Below, piece by piece: positions 23,604 through 32,948 of a DNA stretch of 55,371 bases. The first letter of the stretch is position 1. Every line of letters starts with the position of its first letter. Position numbers and translations under genes: made by a program. Location of the stretch: NCBI GenBank assembly GCA_000697055.1, contig JNDT01002284.1, positions 1-55,371 of the forward strand, read 5' to 3'. This stretch comes from Saksenaea vasiformis B4078 (lineage: Eukaryota > Mucoromycota > Mucoromycetes > Mucorales > Saksenaeaceae). The notes beneath the pieces were generated by a model that did no database searches, had not been told where the DNA came from, and saw only the letters and a program-made list of their open reading frames with translations.

Positions 23604-26520
23604 ACGTCACAGTGATCTCAAAAAAAGTGTGATCCAGGAATATCATCGTCGTCGTCTTTTGTTCTTATTCCCTTATCTTTTTATTAACCTCATGCATTTT
23701 TTGATAAAACGTCTCTTGATCCACATGGATCTTTATCCGCCATTCACTGTGTCTTATGCAACAACTGATTTATCTAGGAAAAAGAATCAAAGTAAATGTC
23801 ACTTATCTATGTCGTTTTATTGACACAATTTTTATATTAGCAACATCTATCAAAAAACGTGCAGAAAGTTAATCTTTGGTCATGGAAGACACAAGAAAGA
23901 ACTGTATCTTGGTAGAGGAGCCATTCTTTAGTCGATTGTATATAAGCGAAGGGAGAAAAAGCCAAGAAATTGCAAACCTATGTATGACTGGTTGCACGTC
24001 TGCAGCAATGTGTACGTGTGGTATGTCAACCGTTATAACCCAAATCAGGAAGGAATAAATCGATTTATCAGGGCCAAGTTCCTCTTCATCAATCTACGTA
24101 CAAATGCATACAATTAGAATGAAAGAAAGCAGTTCTTGATCTCTTGGTTGTTGGATGTAGCTTCTAGAAACTTGTCCATAGTATGACGACCCACTACGTA
24201 TCTTGGCATAGTGAGTCGCCAAGATATTTTGTCTTCAGAGAAACCTATTCTTTGCGCACGACGACCAATCGCATGCAGGCCTGATTGACCAGGTTTTAGT
24301 TCTGTAATACTCATGTGACTAGCTTGACCTTGCATCCTACTTGATTCAACTATGCACAAGTAAGCCACAGCGTTGTTTCATGATCTACATCATGTTCGCA
24401 TGTAAGTCCTATTGTTTTAAGTATTTTCTGGAATACGCCGTCATCTGTGCATCAGACAATGGTAATAGGAGAGAAGGTCCTGTAGCTCGCTTGCCCCCCC
24501 CGAGCGGCGGATAGCCACATTTTCTGAGATCAGAAGACAGCAATAAACTACATTCCACATAAATATTTCGAAACCAGCATCAATTAAGGTATAACATTTC
24601 TGTCAAGTAAGCCGATTCGCAACTATGAGCTTTTTTCCGAGAACCCATCAAAAAATTGTGATGTGCATCAGTACTGTTTATTGAATACCATTTTACGCTA
24701 TTCTAAATAAATTATTCGCCCATCAAGACCCAAGCTTGCGCTAAGGAAGGAATCGAATATACGGTCATTAGTTAATGAATTGGCAACAAGTCATACGTTT
24801 ACTTACATCAACTCGACACCCGAGGGACGCATAATTTATTAGAGCAGCATAAAATGGTATTCACAGTTATTAAATGAAAGATGTGTTGATGCCCTTTTAG
24901 TTACCCCCGAAGGGCACTCTTGCCATTCGACGGGGGCCTGCCCCGCACCTTAACCGGTGGGGACGGCGAGATTGAATCGGCACGGCCGAAGCCGGCTTTG
25001 CGAGTTTAACGATCAGGGGTCTGAACAATAGACGAAAAGACACATGAATCCCGTATGTAGAGCCAATCCCAGTACGTACTGGGGATGTAGTAAAGAAAAC
25101 AGAGTCAAAGAAGAAAAAAGGAAATTCATGCGTCCCTTTAAACACGAATCATTTTGGGTGGAAGGTGTCTTCATCGTGAGACACTTTTACTGCTTCCGAT
25201 GGGATCCAGAGAAATCCATCACTGAAGTCCCTCAATGCAAAAACGGTTTCTTGTTTCAATGGAACATCTTTCATTATCTTGAGATGTTTTTACTGCTTTC
25301 CGATGGGATACCGAAAAACCCATCACTGAAGCGTCTCCATGCAAAAACGAGGTTACCAGGCACGAACTATTCCTCGGCTTAATACAAGATGAACCACCTC
25401 TCAGCGCAAAGGCGCATCGCTTTCCAGCGCAAAATGCACTTCGACTTGCGCGTAAAAGGACATCAAGTTGATGCAAACATTTATTCCATATCCAGTAAAT
25501 TCGGACCAGCAGAGTAATCCGCCATGTGCAAAGTGCGGAAATTATTACGCTCCACTACTGCAATAATGACCCTCACTGAAAGTAGGCTTTCAAAATGTTT
25601 TGTTTCCTCCATTTTTTTTTTTGCTTATTGCAAACCGTAAGGGAACAGCACTGACGTTGAAAATTTAGCCTGCAGAGCGCAGCGGAATTTCTTAAGAAAC
25701 GGAACAGACGTAGTATGTCTTGTATCACCAGTCCCGTCGGCCCAAAGGGATGTTAGGGAAACTGAGAAGCGGCTCCAAAACTGCCGATGAAGGTGCGCCG
25801 CTGAATTTGTAACTGCCGAAACAAGTAAACCAAAGTAGATCGCATGCTGTCGTAATATGGTTCATTCGTTCAGGAGACTCATTTAGATTGTTTCCGTTAA
25901 TAAAAATACTCTTTGCATGGCGTGATGTACAACGTTAATTATAAGCTTTATACAGCCTTTTACTACCAATATCCTTTGTCTTTTGTGTCTTTGCATAGCA
26001 ATGGTACTCACTGGGGAACAGAGGCAAAAGGTTAACCTTCTCTGGTCATTCATAGTCGAAATTCATCGTGTAGGCGCTGTTTGGTGAACAGCTGTATTTG
26101 ACGTAATTGTCAGTACTTTTTATTCGAGAGTATAGTTAGCAATCAACCTTATGTTGAAGATCAATAGACCTAATCACTAAATATGCAAATGTAGACAAAA
26201 ATGGATTATCCTTGCATATATTTGGGTCGAATCTTTCCGGTACAAGAAGCGATGCCACCATTGTCTCTATATTTCTTTCGCTGTTATGCTTAAGAGAAGA
26301 GCTTGCTACTGCAGTCTGCCCTGACGGCTTGTAACACATGAGACAGCACAACGCAAGCATCCTTTTGGCAACAGCAAGCATCGTGACAGTGAAGCACATT
26401 TGGTCTCCGCGCTTTGCACATGGCGGATTTCCCTGTTGGTACCATTCACTATATTCTGAAGCGAAAAACAATGCATAGGATTGTCAACTGTTCTACTTCT
26501 CATTCTTTTCTCTCATCAGT
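23604..26520. other. Repeat-bearing intergenic stretch
   Basis: About 2.9 kb between two hook-bearing genes. It contains a copy of the composite dispersed repeat (24661-25380). Small frames at 23876-24058 (+) and 24114-24368 (-) look weakly coding but match nothing I know. No gene is called. Confidence 0.5.
24661..25380 (+). repeat. Composite dispersed repeat, copy 1
   Basis: The 5' part (24670-24900) aligns with 39995-40220; shared words include CATTTTACGCTA, TTACTTACAT and GGACGCA. Then comes a GC-rich block at about 24940-25000 with CCCCGCACCTTAACCGG followed by TGGGGACGGC, similar to 29620-29660. The 3' part has the A-rich run and CCCTTTAAACACGAATCA, followed by two degenerate units containing GAAATCCATCACTGAAG and AAAACCCATCACTGAAG. 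No long ORF is present, so this is probably a non-autonomous element or the decayed end of a larger one. Confidence 0.6.
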
Positions 26521-28257
26521 ATGAGTAAAGTTTTGGCAAACGAGCGCATCTCGCAGGTTTTACCGACCGTTAAGTGCTCTGACTGTGGCGAAGATGTCCA
26601 TATTCATCGTCTGGGAGATCACGTCTGCTCCAACCTGCCACCTGTCCCTGCACTTCCAATGCTCCCTCTACAAAAAGGTAGAAACCACTTGTTCATTCAA
26701 GTAGAACTTGTCATTGACTGTGCTCCTTTTTTTTTCTGCAGAAAGACAGAAGCCGCCTGCTCCAACCGCCGCCTATGGCAGCTCGTATGATCTGGCACGA
26801 AACCATATGAGACAGGAGCAGACCAGCTATCGTTATGGAGATCGATCATGCACTCAAGGTGATAGTAGACCAAACACACCTAATTATCTCAATTCGCCCT
26901 ACGATCGACCACGTCAGAACAGTACATCACCTGCTCCCACAAAATCTGAAGAGTCACTTTCCTCTCCTGTCTCTCCATAGTAAGCCAGCCAATTCCTTAT
27001 TTTTATATACTGATAATGTTGTAGTGAGCGTATACCACGATGTGACTCACCAAGGACGCCTGGTGATCAGCAATATAGAAAGAATGGTATGATTGAGAAG
27101 GTCAAATGCAAAGCTGATCCAAGGCAGATTTTAGCAGACCTGCGGTTGGTGGTGCGCTTGACACATTAATGGCTGATCTAAAAAACAGCATGGGTCATGA
27201 AATTGATGCCATTGACAGCCGACCTACCGACTGTGAAGAGTGTGCAGTATGTAGCGAAGAATTCGATTATAGAACAGAAGTGATTGTACATGATGACAAG
27301 GTAAATCATTTTGTTCCCGTTATTATGCAAGGGCATCATGAATTATTTGTGTATGTAGAAATACCACAAAGCTTGTTTTGTATGCAGACTTTGTCGAGTG
27401 CCTCTAGATCAACGACAAAAGTGTCATGAACACGAAGGAAATCTCTACTGTGAAAGAGATTACAATGTTGTCAAAAAACGAATTACTTGTGCAACATGGT
27501 AAAAAAAAAAAAAAAGAGGAAGATACCCGATCTGGCCTAACAGCGCTTGACCCGATTTGTCCTTTTTTTCAGTGAACGCCTCATTCCCCCTAATATAACA
27601 CCGATCAAAGCCTTAGGACGCCATTATCATCCGGGACATTTGAAATGCTATCACTGCTTCGAACCTCTCAACGCTGAACGGACAGGTTACAAGGAACATC
27701 AGGGTCGTGTGTTCTGCCTTGCAGATTTCAAAAAGTTATTTTTGCCCAAATGTCGTGCGTGCAACCAACCAGTGGAGCGTGAGGCTGTCTCGGCAATGGA
27801 TGGCAAGCTCCACGGAAAGTGGCATCTTGAATGTTTTGGTTGCCATGTAAATAGAAAGCCCGTCCTTTGTATCTTTTGGCGCTGAATCTGTTTTGTAGAC
27901 ATGTCACCAACCGTTTCCGGATAACACATTTTACGTATTTGATAATTCACCCTATTGCAAGCGACATTATCATCAGTTAAACAATTCACTATGTCGAGCT
28001 TGCGATGACCCGATCGAAGGTCCCTGTGCACAAACAATAGAAGGCTGGCGATTCCACCCATCGTGCTTTACCTGCCATGTATGTACTGCATGTCAAATGC
28101 TTTGGCTGATCCTTCTCTATAGGTTTGCCGATGCGCCATCACCGATATTTACTACATGTATGAACGCCGCATCTACTGCGAAACACACGTTATCCAGCTC
28201 CAGCAGCAACGAAAAGTAAAGGCCGAAAAACGACGTACACAATTCGGCCAAATCTAG
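26521..28257 (+). CDS. Four-LIM-domain protein (paxillin-like) with N-terminal Cys/His hook
   Basis: Eight exons (26521-26677, 26742-26979, 27025-27086, 27128-27300, 27359-27498, 27573-27846, 27899-28078, 28123-28257) join in phase to 452 residues. LIM domains are zinc-binding protein-interaction modules. LIM1 starts at CAVC and runs through YHKACFVCRLC, LIM2 starts at CATC and runs through HPGHLKCYHC, LIM3 starts at CRAC and runs through HLECFGCHTC, and LIM4 starts at CRAC and runs through HPSCFTCHVC. All expected Cys/His/Asp ligands are visible. The N-terminus carries KCSDCGEDVHIHRLGDHVC and PPVPALP, almost the same hook as the gene at 22564. A Tyr/Ser/Pro-rich disordered linker follows. 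The closest named fungal type is paxillin-like Pxl1 (cytokinesis and polarity), but four LIM domains and the hook differ from it. The T-rich 3' splice site before LIM2 follows a 15-A run. Confidence 0.88.
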
Positions 28258-28906
28258 CTTTCTCAAAGAGTCCTTGTAATAAATATCTGAGATTGTCATT
28301 GTATGTATCCTTCTTTTTTTTTCGTACCTGTCGTTCCTGTAAGCTAAGGCTGTTGCAATCCGTATCGAGCAACACTGAAAAGCACTGAGAGGTTGTGGCC
28401 CTCGACTTTCGACGTTCTGCAATGAGTTGAGCATGTATCATATATAAATACTCCTCACTCGTATAAAGCCATCTATGGTTAGTAAACGGAATAATACTTG
28501 CTATCAGTTCATTTTGCCCCGAGGTAAATCTGCCTTTGCGGAGGAATTGAAGCGTTACAACGTCTGGCGATCTATCATAATATTGAGTACGATAACATTT
28601 ACTTACTTGAGAGATGAACATAAACTGCACACAGTGAATAAGGCTCGAGACCAAACGTCGCGCAGATTAAACAGCAGGCAGAAGGACGTGGATGATCCTA
28701 TCTGTATGTAATCAATTAATACATTTACCGGGGACCTCTTTTGTGAGATCAGAGTCCAAAGAAAAAAAGGGAAATATCAGCACTTCCCTTAAATATGCAT
28801 TGCATCCCGTCATCGTATCGCTTTTTATGTAAGAGGCAGCATCGAAAGTATTTTGTCCCCAAGCTTAGTTTTAAAGCAACGCCAAGATACATTTCCCGTG
28901 CCGCAA
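28258..28906. other. Intergenic stretch with weak open frames
   Basis: A minus-strand open frame of 154 codons (28190-28654) and a plus-strand one of 78 codons (28475-28711) overlap here. Neither has a recognisable motif, and the minus frame runs into the 3' end of the LIM gene. A short copy of the composite repeat is at 28740-28805. Confidence 0.45.
28740..28805 (+). repeat. Composite dispersed repeat, short copy
   Basis: TTTTGTGAGATCAGAG, then AGTCCAAAGAAAAAAAGGG, then CTTCCCTTAAATATGCAT. The same order of words occurs at 29930-29990 and 40450-40500. The tandem 3' part seen in those copies is not evident here. Confidence 0.55.
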
Positions 28907-29398
28907 ATGTTTTCTTCAAACCACAGTGCGCGACAGAAATCCAACGACAAGGTCGGACCACGGCATCAACACCCTAATGGTCAACATCCATTACAAAAGA
29001 TACTGTCTTTGTTGCCGCAATTAGCTATTTCGCTTGCCATTCTGTTTGCTACTCAAAACACTGCAGCAGATCTGGAAAAGTACAGCATTAGTTGACATGA
29101 ACGAGCCAATGCTAAACATTTCCATAGAGGATGGCTGTTCACCATCGCTACAATAGCTGCTATCACACTGGGTGCAATTTTTGTTTACTTACAGGTTAAC
29201 CATGCCTCATATAAGCACTGGCAACAAAATCCTCGGACGCGGCAATGCATTCAGATGGCAACTATCGCAGCTCTTGTTGGGTACTTTGGTTATCACGTTG
29301 CGCTTTGGCATGCATATGGTTGGCTCACTCCTATAATTATTGGCGCTGCATTTGTAGCTGTTTTTTCGATTTTACATATATTGACAGCCTTCGTTTAA
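28907..29398 (+). CDS. Small multi-span membrane protein of unknown family
   Basis: Two exons (28907-29079 and 29128-29398) join in phase to 147 residues. The intron has a good branch site (GCTAAAC) 15 nt before the acceptor. After a 30-residue polar N-terminus there are about four hydrophobic helices: LLPQLAISLAILFA, WLFTIATIAAITLGAIFVYL, IQMATIAALVGYFGYHVALW and PIIIGAAFVAVFSILHIL. The helices are separated by short basic or polar loops (HASYKHWQQNPRTRQ). I do not recognise the family. The ATG chosen is the first in frame; the frame is open about 50 nt further upstream. Confidence 0.68.
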
Positions 29399-29609
29399 AA
29401 GAATACATTCTACATTCAATTGACGTTTAGGCGCCATAAATGGAGCGTCATCTTCATTTTAGAATAACCCTTTTCTACGTGTATTTTATACATTTTTTCG
29501 GCAACGACGCAGATCTACCATCCAAATTGCCAAACCCGCAAGATTGTGCCATTGTTTCATCAAAGATACTGAAGTAAGACTAAGGTGGAAGCGCACATGT
29601 GATGCAACT

Positions 29610-30290
29610 GTGGCGGCCTCCCCCCGCACCTGGAGCGGTGGGGACGGCCTGGGGTTGGGGAGACCCGATGGTGTTGGAGCGGCCATGTTTGAAGCCGTCT
29701 GTAGAGGACTTGAAGGGATGCAACGCCTGGCGACCTATTGCGGAAAATGAGCGATCCTGAGTGTGTGTGACACTATTTACTTAATTGAGTGAAGGGCATA
29801 CAGTACCGACACAGCTAAGACGGTGCGGGGCAGCGGTCGCGCAGCCTAAACGGCATATAGAAAACAATGAGTGATACCGGATATGTTATAAAAAGTTGAC
29901 GTCCGTACCGGAGATGTTTGTACCAACAGAGCCAAAGAAAAAAAAGTTGTTGCCCTTAAATACGCATCACTTTCCGTTACCTGAAATTTCCTTCTTTTTA
30001 ATGATAAATGAAGCCTGTCTTCAATACGCCTTTTCCATGAGACAATGGGATCTTGTTTCTGAGACGTCGCTTGTATGAGCCAAAAGAACCCGATCACTGG
30101 TACATCCCTTTGCATGAAATAAAAGAATCCGGTCACTGATACGTCATTTGCATGAAATAAAAGAACGTGGTCGCTGACATGGGATAATCGATCCTATCAT
30201 TAACACATCCTTTTCATGAGACATCTTTGGCGTTAGATAATGGAAAGCTATCAGTGGCACAAACGTAACATGGAAGACAGCTGTATATGA
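29610..30290 (+). repeat. Composite dispersed repeat, copy 2, with internal tandem units
   Basis: It begins with a GC-rich block (CCCCGCACCTGGAGCGG then TGGGGACGGC) like the one at 24.95 kb. Then follow GAGCCAAAGAAAAAAAAG and CCCTTAAATACGCATCAC at 29930-29985. Next are about five degenerate units of roughly 38-45 bp built on TTGCATGAAATAAAAGAAYC and CGATCACTG. It ends near TTAGATAATGGAAAG and GGCACAAACGTAA. The same order and ending occur at 40480-40870. Short minus-strand frames here are by-products of the repeat. Confidence 0.7.
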
Positions 30291-30711
30291 TGAAGTATCG
30301 TTGTGCTTCCTCAATGACGTTTAAATGACGCCAAGTGTTTGCCATCCAGGCGATTGGCGACAAGATCATTCTTTTGGCGACCAAATTTGACGGCGAGCGC
30401 ATCATTTGTATCGAAATCCGATTGGCCGTAGTGCCAACTAACTAGGAAGAATGCTTTCACTTGGTCAGAGCTCTTGAGTTGTTACCGAAGTTGAAGATAA
30501 AACATGCGCATGGAATATAAAACCACCATACAATATGCATCATGGACATTATTGTATTCTAGAAAATGTGCCTGGAGCAAGAGAACCTTAGCAAAAAGAG
30601 TAAGTGGGTCTCTCACCGTCAACGAAGACGACCAAATCAAGCAATTGTGATCTCCTTCCCTCTATTCCCTCTGATCCTTTTTTGTGCTTACATACTATCC
30701 ACAGCTTTGTG
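30291..30711. other. Non-coding spacer left of the MITE
   Basis: No gene or repeat is recognised in these 420 bases. It ends in the GTG that forms the left target-site copy of the MITE. Confidence 0.5.
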
Positions 30712-30839
30712 CACTACGGGAAAAAATCTTAACTATTGCATAATCTTGGAAAAATCTTAACAAAAACTTAGCAAGATCTTGGAGAAATCTTACAAAACCA
30801 ACAAAATCCAAGATTTTTCCAAGACGTTTTCCCGTAGTG
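30712..30839. mobile_element. CACTA-type MITE, 128 bp
   Basis: The element starts CACTACGGGAAAA and ends TTTTCCCGTAGTG, an exact 13-bp terminal inverted repeat. The inner part is A/T-rich with repeated AATCTTGGAAAAATCTT-like words in both orientations, so nearly the whole element can fold back. It is flanked by GTG on both sides (30709-30711 and 30840-30842). That matches the 3-bp target duplication typical of the CACTA (EnSpm) superfamily, whose ends also begin CACTA. It has no coding capacity and would need a transposase from elsewhere. Confidence 0.82.
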
Positions 30840-31269
30840 GTGTTGTTTTCTGTATCATTGATAAAAGACAAACGTGGTGGGAGCGTCACCATTCTGAATT
30901 GTACTGCATCACTCGGATTTTGCCATTTGTCAACTATAATAGGGTGTTTACAATTTCATGTGAACACTTTTTTGGAAATCTCGTCGCCCAAATGTTAAGT
31001 ATGCGCTAAAGGATAGTGGAATCCGGTGCTATGTAATTACCACGTAGATGCTATTGGATTATAATCCAAGTTCAAAAACACGCAATCTTTCTCAAGGTCT
31101 AAACATCTATTCCAAAACATTAAACTACTTGGCCCAAAATGGCAGTGATGTTGATTTCCACAAACCTTCCGTTTTATGAAAAACTCAATCAATGAGATAA
31201 ACGAGCACTTGCTTATATCAAACGTGATGCTTTTTTCTAATTTCGTGATGCTTCATGGGCTTTTTTTTG
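30840..31269. other. Non-coding spacer right of the MITE
   Basis: It starts with the right GTG target copy. A 76-codon open frame (30779-31009) crosses the MITE end and is not credible. No gene is seen. Confidence 0.5.
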
Positions 31270-31621
31270 TTATAGTCTTTCGTTATTGAGACACTTGTCA
31301 AAGCATTGGACTGAATAAGAAGCGAAATATCTGAGGTCACTTAAATATAAACTATCACAAGCCTCCCCGATTCTATCCATAAATGATTCTTCTTTCAGGA
31401 ATTTATTTCATTTAACTTTGGTTTTGACAACGGACCAAAACTGTTCGATTGGATTCAGTTCAGGAGAATACGGAGGAAAGTAAGCATACCGATATCCTCG
31501 AGAGTGAATATACCTTCCTATATCCGTTGAAGCCATTATCCATGAGAAGATAATGTCCCTTCGTTTCTGAATACTTTTCCATTTCATCAAAGGTAGCCTT
31601 TAGAAAGCTCAAATAGAGTTT
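31270..31621 (-). pseudogene. Tc1/mariner transposase C-terminal remnant
   Basis: Minus-strand reading gives LSFLKATFDEMEKY, then KGHYLLMDN (second catalytic Asp). After a frameshift comes IHSRGYRYAYFPPYSPELNP followed by IEQFWSVVK (third acidic residue of the DDE/D set). The reading continues past an in-frame TGA to FMDRIGEACDSLYLSDLRYF and a TAA at 31270. Only the last third of a typical 340-residue transposase remains. It abuts the Fanzor remnant at 31670, which suggests nested insertions. Confidence 0.85.
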
Positions 31622-31669
31622 GATGCTCCTTTTACGACATTACAGAGTACCACGTTAATTCACATTATA

Positions 31670-31855
31670 GGACAAATCATGTTGACTGCGAGATATTTGC
31701 ATCGAGACGGGAGCGCTGCCAGTAGCATTGCGTTCATTGAAACGTCCATGCTCGCGCATCAAAAACGACCAGCTTGCTTTACAGGCCTTCTAGACAATGG
31801 CAACAGTAAATCCACCTCGATAAGTGGATTAGGCCATGCGCCCGTAGGTGCCTAG
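31670..31855 (+). pseudogene. Fanzor C-terminal remnant related to the 0.5-5.1 kb copy
   Basis: An open frame of 61 codons ends at TAG 31853. It reads YLHRDGSAASSIAFIETSML, AHQKRPACF and GLGHAPVGA. This matches the 3' end of the composite gene (HRDGSAAHNIA, TSMLAHGKRPSCF, and an alternative frame with FAPVDA). HRDGSAA is the RuvC-III motif with the catalytic Asp. Here the motif is uninterrupted, which shows that the extra G in the other copy is a lesion. Everything upstream is replaced by Tc1 sequence. Confidence 0.8.
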
Positions 31856-31905
31856 GTATGAACCAATTAAATTCACATTCGATAACTAAACCCATGAAAT
31901 TTTCG
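31826..31905 (+). other. Second copy of the conserved Fanzor 3' block
   Basis: Partner of 5027-5116. It covers the last codons, the stop TAG and about 50 bp downstream (ATTCACATTCGATAACTAAA, then ATGAAATTTTCGTGGCGCG). The final part can fold as ATTTTCGTGGCGCG with a following GTAGCGCACC. Similarity to the first copy fades soon after TGAAATTTTCG, marking a possible element or RNA boundary. Confidence 0.55.
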
Positions 31906-32948
31906 TGGCGCGTAGCGCACCTGTGTTACATAGAAATGGTCAAGAAATAAAAATGCAATTATTTTTAAAAATTTCAAGCCGGTAGCGGTCGTTATCTTCA
32001 ACAATAGTATTATGTCTTGAAATGAAGCAATCAAGCAGGGTCTCAACCGGCTAACTTCACACCTTTCTTTTTGGTCCTGTCAAATTAGGGTGTATGTTAC
32101 ACAGGGGATACTTGTGCCGTTGGCTTGGGGATACGGGGCTTAACGCTCCCTCATTGTCCAATGAATTAAGGTCGAAGGTTACTTACGGGGTTTTAACTTC
32201 AATAGCCATTGTTCACCAAGCCATCTTGTAAAACTCGATCATGTGTGTCAGAAAGTCACACTTGCAAGTAGCATTACAAGGCTATCGTTTTTACTAGGGA
32301 TATTCCCTGTTAAGAAGTTGAGGCTGGTAGACTTTGTTGGAAAACACAAGAACTATTTGTGTGGATCGACAACGCCTTTGCTTATTTTGCGTAATATATA
32401 AGTAACGGTTGCAATCGGAGGTGATCCAGGGCGCAGGTCCTGCAGATCAGTCAAGGCTCTTACCGAGAAGGCAGCAGCATTGGATTAAAATGCGAAAGAA
32501 AAGATTATCTTCGTCGAAAGAATCCATACACTAACGTAAAATCGTTTAGAGCAATGCAGAATTACTCGGTTCAATGCGACTAAAAAGGCAACAACGTTGC
32601 TCAAGGGCTTAGAAAGATAAAGCTGGCCAAGCTGCGGGCAATCTGACCGTCCTTGATGGCTACATTTGCCATGATAAAACGATACTTTCCAGCGTAAAGT
32701 TCGTTTGAAGCTCACGCCAAATAATTTAAAGCTGGCACAACATGTCGTAATTCATCACTCGTCTTCCAAAAATAAAGTCGGCTCACGTTCAATCCCAGAT
32801 AGTCCAATAAAAATCAATGCCGTATGTAAATGGTAGCAAAGCGCTTAGCGAACCCAGCCACTTACAGGTGCCATAGCGGTTGATGACGCATATGCTTCGT
32901 TCAGGAACGAAACTTTTCTAAAAGAAAAAAAGGAAAATGCGACGATAG
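31906..32948. other. Intergenic stretch upstream of DRS2
   Basis: No gene is recognised. A 76-codon minus frame (32485-32715) has no motif. The last 100 bases before 32949 should hold the flippase promoter and include an A-rich run (32920-32938). Confidence 0.5.

Noticed and set aside
23876..24368. Possible further Fanzor copy
   Set aside because: Words such as FGHGRHKK loosely recall a RuvC-II region, but no zinc ribbon or HRD/RDxN motif follows, so the resemblance is not enough.
28190..28654. 154-codon minus-strand frame
   Set aside because: It overlaps the last exon of the LIM gene, is rich in residues expected from a shadow frame, and has no motif.
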